DNA of 64,000 nt from Clostridia bacterium. Lineage in GTDB: Bacteria; Bacillota; Clostridia; Oscillospirales; Acutalibacteraceae. Positions 24,147 to 33,180 of this stretch are shown here, piece by piece (position 1 is the stretch's first letter; each line of letters opens with the position of its first letter). A model generated the notes under the pieces. It saw nothing but the letters and a program-made list of their open reading frames with translations, made no database searches and was not told where the DNA came from. The position numbers and the translations under genes were made by a program. Location of the stretch: contig JAFSGP010000040.1 in NCBI GenBank assembly GCA_017440755.1, forward strand, positions 23,452 through 87,451. The letters run 5' to 3'.

Positions 24147-24962
24147 ATGGGAATGGGAACCGTATTCAATATGTCGCAGATTAGGACGGTTACACAGGCA
24201 AGTCGAAATTGCTTTTTGTCACCGATCAAGCATCCGTCGCGAACGCTGAATGAGCACGTAATCTCCTATGTGTTGCAGGGCAATTGGGACTTGTGCGTGG
24301 GGGAAGAACGAATTCAACCGTCAAAAGACTGTGTATTCATTCAGCCTGCCCATTCACCTCACATCGGCGTCGGTTTGTGCGCGCCCAATACCGTTACGAT
24401 GTTCGTGCATTTTTCTTTCGCAGAGGGTGATCGCATGGCGGCCGAGGAAAACACAGCGTTTTCCAAAGGCGAGATCTATATAGGAAACCTCATTGACGTT
24501 TCTGCTTATCCGCGCATTAAAGAGTGGATGGCAAAAATAGCGGAGGAGAAAGCCAAGGATAACGTGGTCAAGGCGTGTGCGTATCTGCAACTGTTGCTTT
24601 GTGAACTATCCGAATGCTGCAGCACCCCCAAAGATGAATATGCCGTGAAAATTCGGGGAATTATTCTTCAGCATTTGAAAGAAAATCTGAAAAACGAAGA
24701 GATAGCCCGTATGGTCAACGTCAGCGTTCGTACGGCGGAGAGCAGTTTTCGCGCGCGCTACAAAATGACAATGCATCAATTTGTACTGGAGCAAAAGGCG
24801 AAGCAGGCGAAGTTTTTATTGGAGTACTATCCCAATGTGAAAATAGGCGATATCGCCAATGAGCTGGGCTTTTATGATGAATATCATTTCAGCCGTCAAT
24901 TTAAAAAGGCAACCGGTTGCTCGCCAAAACAATACCGGCAAAGCGTTTTGCAGACGAAATAG
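24147..24962 (+). CDS. AraC-family transcriptional regulator with cupin sensor domain
   Basis: About 271 residues. The N-terminal cupin region (SYVLQGNWDLCVGEE...CVFIQPAHSPHIG) likely binds a sugar. The C-terminal AraC double HTH spans about residues 170-270: EEIARMVNVSVRTAESSF, then IGDIANELGFYDEYHFSRQF and KKATGCSPKQYR. The start is unsure: candidates are 24147, 24153 and 24171, none with a strong ribosome site. It lies between the divergent RpiB-like gene and the co-directional clan GH-A hydrolase and probably activates the latter, whose own promoter follows the AraC stop. Confidence 0.85.
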   Translation: MGMGTVFNMSQIRTVTQASRNCFLSPIKHPSRTLNEHVISYVLQGNWDLCVGEERIQPSKDCVFIQPAHSPHIGVGLCAPNTVTMFVHFSFAEGDRMAAEENTAFSKGEIYIGNLIDVSAYPRIKEWMAKIAEEKAKDNVVKACAYLQLLLCELSECCSTPKDEYAVKIRGIILQHLKENLKNEEIARMVNVSVRTAESSFRARYKMTMHQFVLEQKAKQAKFLLEYYPNVKIGDIANELGFYDEYHFSRQFKKATGCSPKQYRQSVLQTK

Positions 24963-24998
24963 AGCCTTGAGTAAAGGGAAAACATTGCGCTTTTTTCC

Positions 24999-25027
24999 TT
25001 GCAAGCGATAAGAAGGGTAGCTATACT
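24999..25027 (+). promoter_or_regulatory. Promoter of the clan GH-A hydrolase gene
   Basis: TTGCAA (24999-25004) and TATACT (25022-25027), spacer 17 bases. Confidence 0.65.
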
Positions 25028-25073
25028 TTAACAACAAAGGAAACCGCATAATGAGAATGAGGAGGAAAAAAGT

Positions 25074-26027
25074 ATGCTGAAAATGGAAGCGAGCAAGGTG
25101 AAAGGGTTCAACTATCATCCCGGCTATTCCACCGGAGCGATGGAGGATTGGTTGCTGTTTGATTATGCCGTGTGGGAGCGTGACCTGACCAAAGGAAAAG
25201 AACTGTTTCCCGGTATGAACACCATTCGTATCTGGCTGTCGTGGAATGCCTATTGCCGTTTGGGAGAGCGGTTTATCGGGGAGGTGCGACAGGTGGTGGA
25301 GCTGTGCAAGCGGCTGGATCTGTTCGTGGTTCCCTGCCTTTTCAACCGCTGGCACGATCCGATGGTGGATTGTGATGGGGTGTATATCGACCATTTCCTG
25401 CCGAACAGCAGTTGGTTGCAAAAATACGGAGATCCTTTCGGCGATTACATGGATGCGCTGGCGCAGGAATTCCGCGACGAAGAGCAGATTTTGGTGTGGG
25501 ATATTTGCAATGAGCCTTTTGCTTATAATCCCGACTTTCCGTTGAAAGAGGTCGTGCAAAAATACGAGCTGGAATGGCTGCGCCGTATGGCGGAGCGCCT
25601 GCGTGCAGACGGTGTGACACAGCCGCTGGGTATCGGCAGCACCGGCGATGAGCCGATGGCGACATTTGAGGATATATTTGACGTGTATCTGACTCATATG
25701 TATTATCGAGGTGGGTCTGTGGCAGAGTTTGAGGAAACGGTGAAACGGTTTGCCGAGGAAGCAAAGGTGAACGGCAGACCGCTGATTACATCGGAGTGCT
25801 GTTGGGGCGCTTTTGATGACAAACAGCGGGTGGATATGATGGAGGTTTCTCTCCGTATGTTCCAAAAACACGGTGTCGGATACATCGCACACGCTTTGTG
25901 CTACAGCGGGTGCGCGGATCTGCATGACCCCTGTGACGGACGGGTAACGGAGGATATTGGTAATCTCTGCTTCATCAATAAAGACGGAACGCTGCGTCCG
26001 TATCACGATATCATTAATCGGTTTTAA
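25074..26027 (+). CDS. Clan GH-A glycoside hydrolase, GH5-like, cytoplasmic
   Basis: The 317-residue single-domain TIM barrel has no signal peptide. The acid/base Glu is in WDICNEPFAY (N146-E147) and the nucleophile candidate in PLITSECCWG (E241). IRIWLSWNAY on beta-strand 2, VVPCLFNRWHD and LTHMYYRGG fit clan GH-A enzymes such as GH5. It would retain stereochemistry and act on an imported beta-linked oligosaccharide or glycoside. GAGGAGGAAAAAAGT precedes the ATG. It is downstream of an AraC regulator and convergent with an amino-sugar operon. The exact family and substrate are not certain from sequence by eye. Confidence 0.75.
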   Translation: MLKMEASKVKGFNYHPGYSTGAMEDWLLFDYAVWERDLTKGKELFPGMNTIRIWLSWNAYCRLGERFIGEVRQVVELCKRLDLFVVPCLFNRWHDPMVDCDGVYIDHFLPNSSWLQKYGDPFGDYMDALAQEFRDEEQILVWDICNEPFAYNPDFPLKEVVQKYELEWLRRMAERLRADGVTQPLGIGSTGDEPMATFEDIFDVYLTHMYYRGGSVAEFEETVKRFAEEAKVNGRPLITSECCWGAFDDKQRVDMMEVSLRMFQKHGVGYIAHALCYSGCADLHDPCDGRVTEDIGNLCFINKDGTLRPYHDIINRF

Positions 26028-26035
26028 AATAGCAA

Positions 26036-26075
26036 AGGAGCCGAATCACGTCGCTGTGATTCGGCTCCTGCTGTC
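26036..26075. terminator. Bidirectional terminator
   Basis: Perfect 14-bp stem, 26036-26049 with 26056-26069, between the convergent hydrolase and aldolase genes. Confidence 0.8.
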
Positions 26076-26087
26076 TTTTGTATTTAA

Positions 26088-27026
26088 TTACACAATGCCC
26101 TTGGCACGGAGAACCTCTTCCACCACGCGGCGGACGATCTCCTCCTGGTTGGCAGCGGGCTGGCAGCCGGGGCCGTAGACACCGGCGGAACCGAACAGCC
26201 GCATCTTCTCCATAACCGACAGCTTGACCGCTTCACGAATGGAGGGCAGCAGGTCGATAATGCCCTTGCCCAGCTCGGTGAAGTGGCGCAGCGCCGCCTC
26301 GACGGCGGACACGTTGATGTCGGTGAAGATGTTTACCTTGGAGATACCCGCCTGCACGCACTTGCGGAAGTCGTCGTCGGTCAGACCGGAGCCGCCGTGC
26401 AGCACCAGGGGGGTGGGAATGGCGGCTGCGATCTCACGGATACGGTTGAAGTCCAGCTTGGGAGGCAGCTTATAGGCACCGTGAGCGGTACCAACCGCAA
26501 TCGCCAGCGCATCGACGCCGGTGCGATCCACGAAATCCTTTGCCTCTTCGGGCTTGGTGTAGAACTTGGAGGCGTCCGCCATATCCTCGGCGGTGGCGGT
26601 ACCCTCGGCGCCGCCGACGTGACCCACCTCGCCCTCAATGGAGGCGCCGTAGGAGTGGGCGATATCCGCCATCTCACGGACCTTCTGGCAGTTGATCTCG
26701 TAGGGATCGGTGGAGCAGTCGTACATAATGGAGGAGAAGCCTAATTTCAGCGCCTTCAGGCAGGTCTCCTTATGCAGACCGTGGTCCAGATGCACCACAA
26801 CCGGCACCTTGGCACGCTTGGCCATGGGAATGAGGATCATCGCCAGATCCTCCAAGGAGTTGTAGGGCAGCAGCACTTCGGCGGTACCGAAGATGACAGG
26901 GGAGCCCGTCTCCTCGGCAGCGGCGATGATGCCCTGTGCCAGCTCCAGCGTAACAGCATTAAACAAACCCACTGCATAATGTCCCTTGCGGGCGTCATGC
27001 AGGATTTCATTCATAGTTACCAGCAT
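26088..27026 (-). CDS. Class II zinc aldolase of the second amino-sugar operon
   Basis: The 312-residue protein carries VVHLDHGLHKET, SIEGEVGHVGGAEG, AVGTAHGAYKLPPK, LHGGSGLTDDD and KVNIFTDINV, the full class II aldolase set. It is 30 residues longer than the other two aldolases in the window, with a C-terminal tail rich in charged residues (NQEEIVRRVVEEVLR). It is the third gene of the reverse operon PIG-L deacetylase, NagB-like protein, aldolase, so it likely cleaves the ketose phosphate made by deacetylation and deamination of an amino-sugar phosphate. AGGAGGAACG precedes the ATG. Specificity is inferred only from context. Confidence 0.85.
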   Translation of the reverse strand: MLVTMNEILHDARKGHYAVGLFNAVTLELAQGIIAAAEETGSPVIFGTAEVLLPYNSLEDLAMILIPMAKRAKVPVVVHLDHGLHKETCLKALKLGFSSIMYDCSTDPYEINCQKVREMADIAHSYGASIEGEVGHVGGAEGTATAEDMADASKFYTKPEEAKDFVDRTGVDALAIAVGTAHGAYKLPPKLDFNRIREIAAAIPTPLVLHGGSGLTDDDFRKCVQAGISKVNIFTDINVSAVEAALRHFTELGKGIIDLLPSIREAVKLSVMEKMRLFGSAGVYGPGCQPAANQEEIVRRVVEEVLRAKGIV

Positions 27027-27060
27027 TTTACGTTCCTCCTAAATTAGTCTGTGTGGGGAA

Positions 27061-28008
27061 TTAGTTGCACTCGGCCTCCAGAGGACCGGCCAGCTCCTTC
27101 AGGAAGAACAGACGACCTGCCAGAGTGGGGATGTAGGAAGAGGTGATCCAGGGAGTGGTGCCGTGACGCAGCGTCATCCACAGGGACAGACCCTGCCACT
27201 GCATACCGCGACCCAGCGTGCCGTCGGCGCCGCCGATGGCGTAGTCAGCCTGCAGGAACAGGCCGGGGCCGATGGTGTTGGCGCGGCAAGGAACCAGGGG
27301 AGTGCGGGACTTGAAGCTGGTCAGCGCGTTCTGCTCCACCGTCAGGGGGTGAATCTTAGCGCCGATGCGGTAGGGCTGCTTCTCCCACTCCTCAGCGGTG
27401 GCATAGTCAGCCGCAAAGGTGGGCTCCCAGAAAGCGATGTGGCACATACGACCGATACCGTATACCAGCACCAGCTTGGCGCCCTCCGCCTTCAGAGCAG
27501 CAATCTTCTCGGGGTAGGTGGGCAGATTCGCCTTGGTGGCGAAGTTGCGCTGTGCCACGGGCACGGTCAGCTCGCCCAGGGGGTTGAACAGAGCCTGCTC
27601 CATCGCATACTGGAAAGCGCCGGGGTTGTCGGAGGGCAGGGTGTTACCCTCGCCGTCCGCCCACTCGTCCATATTGAAGGTGTAGACGTGGTCGCAAGCA
27701 ACCTTCCACTCCTTCAGGAAGTAGACGACCCACTTGTACATGCCCATGGGGCCGACAGGCAGGATAAAAGCAATCTTCTCGCCGCGCTCCTTAGCCAGCT
27801 TGATCTGCATGGCAATCTCGTGACCCATATAGGTCTCGAACTCGCCCAGGCTGTCGCACTGTACGGGCTGGAAAGCGGGATTCCAGAAGGGCTGGGGGTT
27901 GCAGATGGTCTCGGGAGCGTCGATGCAGGCATCGATCTTTTCAAAGTCCCAGCCGGCGGGGTAGAAGCCCTCCAGGGCGGAACCTTTTACGGTAGAATTG
28001 AAATCCAT
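27061..28008 (-). CDS. NagB-like glucosamine-6-phosphate deaminase/isomerase homologue with altered active site
   Basis: The 315-residue protein belongs to the NagB/6-phosphogluconolactonase fold. [14 protein letters not shown] matches the NagB FxMDEY segment with its catalytic Asp. The second motif, GxGxDGHIAFNEP in NagB, reads [15 protein letters not shown] here: the His and Glu stay, but the Asp of DGH becomes Met and the Asn before Glu becomes Trp. It is also about 50 residues longer than NagB. It sits between a PIG-L deacetylase and a class II aldolase, so a modified amino-sugar phosphate is a likely substrate. Either chemistry or substrate differs from classical NagB. GAGGAGAACAACGTT precedes the ATG. 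Confidence 0.75.
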   Translation of the reverse strand: MDFNSTVKGSALEGFYPAGWDFEKIDACIDAPETICNPQPFWNPAFQPVQCDSLGEFETYMGHEIAMQIKLAKERGEKIAFILPVGPMGMYKWVVYFLKEWKVACDHVYTFNMDEWADGEGNTLPSDNPGAFQYAMEQALFNPLGELTVPVAQRNFATKANLPTYPEKIAALKAEGAKLVLVYGIGRMCHIAFWEPTFAADYATAEEWEKQPYRIGAKIHPLTVEQNALTSFKSRTPLVPCRANTIGPGLFLQADYAIGGADGTLGRGMQWQGLSLWMTLRHGTTPWITSSYIPTLAGRLFFLKELAGPLEAECN

Positions 28009-28025
28009 AACGTTGTTCTCCTCTC

Positions 28026-28050
28026 TGTTTATGTGTTTATGTGTTTATGT
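28026..28050. repeat. Three tandem copies of TGTTTATG
   Basis: An 8-base unit repeated three times fills the gap between the PIG-L stop and the NagB-like ribosome site. Copy-number change would alter intercistronic spacing. Confidence 0.85.
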
Positions 28051-28757
28051 TACGGCAGCAGCCGCTTGGTTGTACCCTTGAGGTAGACCTGACACTGGCG
28101 GAAGCCCTCGGCGTACTCGGCGCCGCACTGGTAACCGCGGTAGCGGGAGCAGGTCTTCACCATATCGGGGAAGTCGATGCCGTCATGCTCACGCATCCAT
28201 ACGATCTGGGACTCGTGGCACTCCAGCATCTCGCCCTTCTTATCCACGTAGGGGGTGATGTCTACGAACTCGGTGGGGTTGAAGTTAACGCCCGCCAGCG
28301 TATCCATATAGTAGATGGGCACCATCTTGGCAGCGCCCTCTACGCCGGTGTGGTAGTTGGGCAGGGTGGCGGTGAAGCTGGCGTCGAACACCAGACGGGA
28401 CACCGCATTGTGGTCGGGCATATAGTCGTCGGGGTCGTGGGTGATGATGAAGTCAGGGTTGACCTGCTTAATCACGTCCACCACCTTGTCCCGCGCCTCT
28501 TTGTTGTTGTCATAGATAGCCAGGTCGTCAAAGCGGCTGTGGATAATCTCAAAGCCCGCCATCTCGGCAGAACGCTCTGCCTCCTTAGCACGCATCACAG
28601 TCAGCTCATCGGGGGGAATGACAACGTGACCCAGGTTGCCGCTGGACAGATGACACACCACCACGCGGTCGCCGCGCTCCTTGCACTTGAGCAGGGTACC
28701 GGCACAGGCAATCTCCATATCATCGGGGTGACAGGAAATACAAAGAACAGTGTACAT
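28050..28757 (-). CDS. PIG-L/LmbE-family N-acetyl-sugar deacetylase
   Basis: The 235-residue protein begins MYTVLCISCHPDDMEIACAG; HPDD is the zinc and catalytic motif of PIG-L/LmbE deacetylases. The third zinc ligand is in DYMPDHNAVSRLVFDA. Family members remove N-acetyl groups from GlcNAc-type sugars or conjugates in the cytoplasm. GGGAGGTATAAAT precedes the ATG. As first gene of the operon with a NagB-like protein and an aldolase, it would supply the free amine. The operon lacks its own kinase; the kinase at 4.8 kb might serve. A divergent AraC regulator shares the control region. Confidence 0.85.
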   Translation of the reverse strand: MYTVLCISCHPDDMEIACAGTLLKCKERGDRVVVCHLSSGNLGHVVIPPDELTVMRAKEAERSAEMAGFEIIHSRFDDLAIYDNNKEARDKVVDVIKQVNPDFIITHDPDDYMPDHNAVSRLVFDASFTATLPNYHTGVEGAAKMVPIYYMDTLAGVNFNPTEFVDITPYVDKKGEMLECHESQIVWMREHDGIDFPDMVKTCSRYRGYQCGAEYAEGFRQCQVYLKGTTKRLLP

Positions 28758-28787
28758 ATTTATACCTCCCTATAATTCTTTGATTTA

Positions 28788-28833
28788 ATTATACTATTTC
28801 CTACTTGCAAAGGAATGCAAAATCAGGTATAAT
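28788..28833. promoter_or_regulatory. Overlapping divergent promoters with shared inverted repeat
   Basis: Forward promoter: TTGCAA (28805-28810)/TATAAT (28828-28833), spacer 17. Reverse promoter: TTGCAT (28815-28820)/TAGTAT (28791-28796), spacer 18. Both -35 boxes lie in the inverted repeat TTGCAAAGGAATGCAA (28805-28820), so one bound protein, probably the adjacent AraC regulator, could control both directions. Confidence 0.6.
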
Positions 28834-28862
28834 ACTAATAAAATCAGCCGAGGTGATTTTTG

Positions 28863-29753
28863 ATGCGAAATAATATTGTAAAACACAACTTTTCCACCGC
28901 TGTAGAGGTGGAGAATATCATCACCATTTTCTATATGGAGATGTCCAAGGATTTCGGGTATGAAGGGGAGCGGCACGACTTCTGGGAGATGGTGTACATC
29001 GACAAGGGGGAGATGCTGTGCACCGCGGATAAGAGCCAGTTTGTGCTCAAAAGCGGCGAGCTCACCTTCCACAAGCCCAATGAATTCCACAACCTTTCGG
29101 GCAACAAGAGCGTGGTGCCCAACGTCAGCATCATCACCTTCGAGTGCTATAGCCCGATGATGGAGTATTTTGAGGGGAAGATATTCCGCCTCAATGCGGA
29201 GGAACGGCTGCTGTTGTCCATGCTGTTTCAGGAGGGGTTATCCTGCTTTAAGCTGGAGGACCCCGAAAACCCGCTGCTCCAACGGGTGGAGCGGGTGGAA
29301 AATGCACCTTTCGGCAGTCAGCAGATGACCAAGAATCTGTTGGAGATTTTCCTCATCAAGCTGCATCGGCACAAAGAGGCGATGCCGAAGGAAAACCGCC
29401 TGAACGTTCGGGTTAACGGCATTGCGGTGCCGATGGACGTCAAGGAAATACTCGACGTGCTGGAATCCCATATTTACGACCGCCTCACGGTGGGGGAGAT
29501 TGCCCGCATTCTGGGAAAGAGCGAAAGCGCGGTAAAGGAGCGATTCGCCCTCTATCAGGCGGGGGGAATAATCCATTATTACAATTCTCTTAAAATCAAA
29601 GAGGCAAAGCGACTGATTCGGGAGGGGAGCTACAATTTGGCACAGATTGCGGATATGCTGCGCTTTGACACCCCCCAGTATTTCTCGAAGTGCTTTAAAG
29701 ACTATACCCACATGACACCCAGCGAATATAAGCGGTCCATACTGCGGATTTGA
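28863..29753 (+). CDS. AraC-family regulator of the second amino-sugar operon
   Basis: A 296-residue regulator: N-terminal cupin (HDFWEMVYIDKGEMLC, GELTFHKPNEFHNL) and C-terminal AraC HTH (TVGEIARILGKSESAVKERF, then NLAQIADMLRFDTPQYFSKCF and YTHMTPSEYKRSI). ATG 28863 follows GAGGTGATTTTTG. It is divergent from the PIG-L/NagB-like/aldolase operon across overlapping promoters, which makes it the likely regulator of that operon, sensing a sugar from the pathway. Confidence 0.85.
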   Translation: MRNNIVKHNFSTAVEVENIITIFYMEMSKDFGYEGERHDFWEMVYIDKGEMLCTADKSQFVLKSGELTFHKPNEFHNLSGNKSVVPNVSIITFECYSPMMEYFEGKIFRLNAEERLLLSMLFQEGLSCFKLEDPENPLLQRVERVENAPFGSQQMTKNLLEIFLIKLHRHKEAMPKENRLNVRVNGIAVPMDVKEILDVLESHIYDRLTVGEIARILGKSESAVKERFALYQAGGIIHYYNSLKIKEAKRLIREGSYNLAQIADMLRFDTPQYFSKCFKDYTHMTPSEYKRSILRI

Positions 29754-29778
29754 CAAAAGCGGCACACTGTAGTAGTAT
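29750..29778 (+). promoter_or_regulatory. Promoter of the Sel1-repeat membrane protein
   Basis: Consensus TTGACA (29750-29755) overlapping the AraC stop codon, and TAGTAT (29773-29778), spacer 17 bases. Confidence 0.7.
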
Positions 29779-29813
29779 GAGAGTAGGCATTTTGTATTTG
29801 AGGAGTGATACAA

Positions 29814-31307
29814 ATGAGCGAAAGACTGGAACATGCGGATTTCCCCGGAATTTGGGACGCGGTGGAGCAGCGTATTGCGTGGGACGAGTGCTGGAAAAAG
29901 CGCAATCGGCTGATTGTTCACGGGGCGTTGGCGGCCTTTGGATTTTCTTATATTCCTGTGGGCTGCCTGTTTGCGTATTATCTGATGCGCGGTGAGCGGA
30001 TTGCCGCCACGCCGATTTCGGATTTCGGCGCGCGGTTGACGGCTTTGTTTCCGTCGGATTGGCATTATTTGCTGCGAATGGCGGTGGCCCTGTTCGTGCC
30101 CATTGTGGTAGCCTTTGTGGCGGCGCTGCTGCTTCGTCTGATTTGCCTGGCTATTCCGGCAAAATACACCTTGCCGGAGGGTGTGCGGGAGCTACGAGGT
30201 GTGGAAGCGGGCGAAGCTATGTATTTCCACACCAAGGGGAGATACATACCCAAATACGGAGACGATTTCACCCATTGGACTCATACGCTCATCTTTTTAT
30301 TGTGCTTCATTCTGCCGATTGCCGTGCAGGCGCAGCTGGGGCAGATGCGGCCCGAAAACGTTGCTTGGCTTGTGATGACGGTGCTGGTTTTGTTCATCGG
30401 CTTTCTGCCGATGCTCTTGTTGCGTAAAATCTCCCTGGCGCTCACCTGCACCTTGCTCTGCAAACACGGTAAGTGCTATACGGTGAGCGAACGGGCGGAA
30501 GAGTACGTGGATTTTTGCGTAAAAGAGGCGGAGGACGCCAGAGAGCAGCAGCAAAAAGCGGCGAAACAGCGAGAGGCGGACCGCCTGAAGAAGGACGGTG
30601 CTCTGTTGTATGAAAATGCCGTCTCCGGTGAAGAAGTAAACCAGCGCCTGATGCGTCAGGCGGCGGAACTGGGACACCCAAAGGCTTGTTTTTACGTAGG
30701 TAAGCAACAGTATGAGCAGACCGGCAGAGAAACCCTGACCAAAACGGAGAGGGAAGAGGCGATGGAGCGCATCTGCTGCTTCTTTGACGATGCATATAAT
30801 GGTGGCGAAAAACAGGCGCTGTTCTATTCCATTCTCTGCCGTGTGGAGTATGAGGAAAATACCCAAGCCGATTGGCAGAAGATGCTGGACACCCTGCGCC
30901 GTATGAAGGCGGACGAGGCTGTGCCGGAGGGTATGGAGCCTGCCTGTGACGAGGCGATAGGCTATATCGTGGAGTGCATCGACAGAATGGAGGCCAAAAA
31001 GGAGAAAAAGCGGCGGGAGGAGGCGCAGAAGCCCACCCCTGCCGAGTACCGTAAAAAGGCGCTCTCCTTGGAGGCGGCGGGACATTACAGCGATGCCAAG
31101 CGGTATTTCAAGATGGCGGCGGAGGGTGGCGACTCTCTGGGTATGGACAACTATGCCCGCCATTGCCTGATTGAGGGCAACCGCGGAATGGCCATCTATT
31201 GGCTGGAGAAATCCATTGCCACAGGTGAGTACGATGACCTGTCCTGTCAGTTGCTCCGCGCGCTGAAAAACGGCGAGCACGTAAACGTGTCGTATTACGA
31301 CGGTTAA
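29814..31307 (+). CDS. Membrane protein with cytoplasmic Sel1-like/TPR repeats
   Basis: The 497-residue protein has four transmembrane segments in its first half (around residues 40-60, 85-110, 160-180 and 185-205), then a charged linker (EDAREQQQKAAKQREADRLKK). The C-terminal half carries Sel1-like repeats: LMRQAAELGHPKACFYVG, YFKMAAEGGDSLGMDNYA and WLEKSIATGEYDDLSCQL. Such repeats mediate protein-protein contacts. ATG 29814 has GAGGAG 8 bases upstream, with its own promoter and a strong terminator, so it is monocistronic. The function is unknown; the architecture suggests a membrane scaffold or sensor. Confidence 0.75.
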   Translation: MSERLEHADFPGIWDAVEQRIAWDECWKKRNRLIVHGALAAFGFSYIPVGCLFAYYLMRGERIAATPISDFGARLTALFPSDWHYLLRMAVALFVPIVVAFVAALLLRLICLAIPAKYTLPEGVRELRGVEAGEAMYFHTKGRYIPKYGDDFTHWTHTLIFLLCFILPIAVQAQLGQMRPENVAWLVMTVLVLFIGFLPMLLLRKISLALTCTLLCKHGKCYTVSERAEEYVDFCVKEAEDAREQQQKAAKQREADRLKKDGALLYENAVSGEEVNQRLMRQAAELGHPKACFYVGKQQYEQTGRETLTKTEREEAMERICCFFDDAYNGGEKQALFYSILCRVEYEENTQADWQKMLDTLRRMKADEAVPEGMEPACDEAIGYIVECIDRMEAKKEKKRREEAQKPTPAEYRKKALSLEAAGHYSDAKRYFKMAAEGGDSLGMDNYARHCLIEGNRGMAIYWLEKSIATGEYDDLSCQLLRALKNGEHVNVSYYDG

Positions 31308-31319
31308 TTTGTAAGAATC

Positions 31320-31362
31320 AAACAACCTCCTGCACCGTATGGTGCAGGAGGTTGTTTTGTTT
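31320..31362. terminator. Strong bidirectional terminator
   Basis: Perfect 17-bp stem, 31320-31336 with 31341-31357, loop of four, T-rich on both sides, between convergent genes. Confidence 0.9.
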
Positions 31363-31367
31363 TCTTT

Positions 31368-31799
31368 TTACAGCTTGTTCACGTCGGCGTCGGTGATAAG
31401 GTGGAAGTCGGCGGCGGTGAGGGCCGCCTCAGCGGCGGCATTATCCGCCACACGCAGCACCACGTAGGCGTGCTTTTCGGTGCGGGACATAAAGGCATAC
31501 AGGTACTCCATATTGATGCCCGCCTCGTCCAGCACCGCCAGTGCCTTGGACAGCTTACCAGGCTGGTCGCCAATCTTGACACCCACCACGTCGGTGGTCT
31601 TCAGCAGGTAGCCCTCGCGGGTGAGGGTGACCAGCGCGGTGTCATTGTCGCTGACGATCATACGCAGGATACCAAACTCCTGGGTATCGGCGATGGACAG
31701 GGCGCGGATATTTACCTTGTGCTCAGCCAGGGTGTTGGTGATGGACACCAGAGCGCCCGGCTTATTCTCTACAAAAACCGTTAACTGTTTCAAAGACAT
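31368..31799 (-). CDS. Tandem ACT-domain amino-acid-binding protein
   Basis: The 143-residue protein holds two ACT domains (residues 4-65, LTVFVENKPGALVSITNTLA, and 70-140, VGVKIGDQPGKLSKALAVLD) with the Gly-Ala/Lys-Leu turn that binds amino acids. Stand-alone tandem ACT proteins commonly sit beside phenylacetate-CoA ligases in anaerobes and probably sense an aromatic or branched amino acid. It is the last gene of the T-box-controlled operon, 18 bases after the ligase. GAAAGGGGTAACGAACT precedes the ATG. Confidence 0.85.
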   Translation of the reverse strand: MSLKQLTVFVENKPGALVSITNTLAEHKVNIRALSIADTQEFGILRMIVSDNDTALVTLTREGYLLKTTDVVGVKIGDQPGKLSKALAVLDEAGINMEYLYAFMSRTEKHAYVVLRVADNAAAEAALTAADFHLITDADVNKL

Positions 31800-31817
31800 A
31801 GTTCGTTACCCCTTTCT

Positions 31818-33128
31818 TTAATCGTGCAACTTACGCTTGTCGATGACACGCACCGCCTTGCCCTCGCTACGGGTGATGGACTTGGGAGCCACCAGATGTA
31901 CCTTGGGGTTGATACCCAGCATCGTCTTCATTGCGGCGGCTAACGCTTTTTCCTGTGCGGTGATACCGCCTACGGTATCGGTGAACTGATCGGCGTTCAT
32001 CTCCACATTTACATCGAAGGTGTCGGTGTTGCCCATACGATCCACCACAATCTGGTAGTTGGGCTGGTAGCCTTCCTTCAGCAGAACCGTTTCGATCTGG
32101 CTGGGGAACACGTTGACACCGCGGATGATCATCATATCATCGCTGCGACCCATCGGCTTGGACATCTTAACATGGGTGCGGCCGCAGGAGCAGGGCTTGC
32201 GGGACAGCACGCAGATGTCACGGGTGCGGTAGCGCAGCAGAGGGAACGCCTCTTTGTCGAGAGCGGTGAACACCAACTCGCCCTTGCTACCCTCCGGCAG
32301 CACCTCGCCGGTGTCGGGGTCGATGATCTCGGCGAGGAAGTGGTCCTCGTTGATGTGCATACCCGTCTGCTCAGAGCACTCAAAGGATACACCGGGACCG
32401 GAGGTCTCGGTCAGACCGTAAATATCGTACGCTTTGATGCCCAGCGCCGCCTCAATGCCGCGACGCATCTCCTCGGTCCAAGGCTCGGCACCAAAGATGC
32501 CCGCCTTCAGCGGGATCTGGTCGGGGGTAAGCCCCATCTCCTTCATAGATTCGCCCAGATAGGCGGCGTAGGAGGGGGTGCAGCACAGAATGGTGGCGTT
32601 TAGGTCGGTCATAAACTGAATCTGCCGCTCGGTGTTGCCGGAGGACATCGGCAGGGTCAGACAGCCCACCTTGTGAGAGCCGCCGTGAAGACCGGCGCCG
32701 CCGGTGAACAGACCATAGCCGTATGCCACCTGACACACGTCCTCGTTGGTGCCGCCCGCCGCCACGATAGCGCGGGCACAACAGTCCTCCCACAGGTCAA
32801 TATCGTGCTGGGTGTAGAATGCCACCACACGGCGACCGGTAGTGCCGGAGGTGGACTGGATACGCACACAGTCCTTAAGAGGCTTCGCCAGCAGTCCGTA
32901 GGGATAGGCGTCGCGTAGGTCCGCCTTGGTCAGGAAGGGGAGCTTGTGCAGGTCCTCGATGCCGTGAACGTCATCGGGGGTGACACCCTTTTCCTCCATT
33001 AGGTTGCGGTAGTAGGGCACATTCTCATAGACGTGCTTAACCTGTTTGACCAGCTTTTCGGACTGGAGTTTCTTGATGTCCTCTACGGGCATCGTTTCGA
33101 TTTCCGGTTGATAGTAGCGCTTTTCCAT
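31818..33128 (-). CDS. paaK: Phenylacetate-CoA ligase (PaaK-type)
   Basis: The 436-residue enzyme fits PaaK in length and motifs: QSTSGTTGRRVVAFYT (AMP-binding P-loop), YDIYGLTETSGPGVSFEC, YRTRDIC and DDMMIIRGVNVFPSQIE before the C-terminal domain. It joins phenylacetate or a related aryl acid to CoA with ATP. It lies behind a T-box leader with a Phe-type specifier and next to indolepyruvate oxidoreductase subunits. With IorAB working in reverse it could turn phenylacetate to phenylpyruvate for phenylalanine synthesis; alternatively it could work in the energy-conserving oxidative direction. GGAAAGGACGAAGCAAC precedes the ATG. Confidence 0.9.
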   Translation of the reverse strand: MEKRYYQPEIETMPVEDIKKLQSEKLVKQVKHVYENVPYYRNLMEEKGVTPDDVHGIEDLHKLPFLTKADLRDAYPYGLLAKPLKDCVRIQSTSGTTGRRVVAFYTQHDIDLWEDCCARAIVAAGGTNEDVCQVAYGYGLFTGGAGLHGGSHKVGCLTLPMSSGNTERQIQFMTDLNATILCCTPSYAAYLGESMKEMGLTPDQIPLKAGIFGAEPWTEEMRRGIEAALGIKAYDIYGLTETSGPGVSFECSEQTGMHINEDHFLAEIIDPDTGEVLPEGSKGELVFTALDKEAFPLLRYRTRDICVLSRKPCSCGRTHVKMSKPMGRSDDMMIIRGVNVFPSQIETVLLKEGYQPNYQIVVDRMGNTDTFDVNVEMNADQFTDTVGGITAQEKALAAAMKTMLGINPKVHLVAPKSITRSEGKAVRVIDKRKLHD

Positions 33129-33180
33129 GTTGCTTCGTCCTTTCCGCAGAAAATGAGTTTGGTCGGCTGCGAAATGCAGA

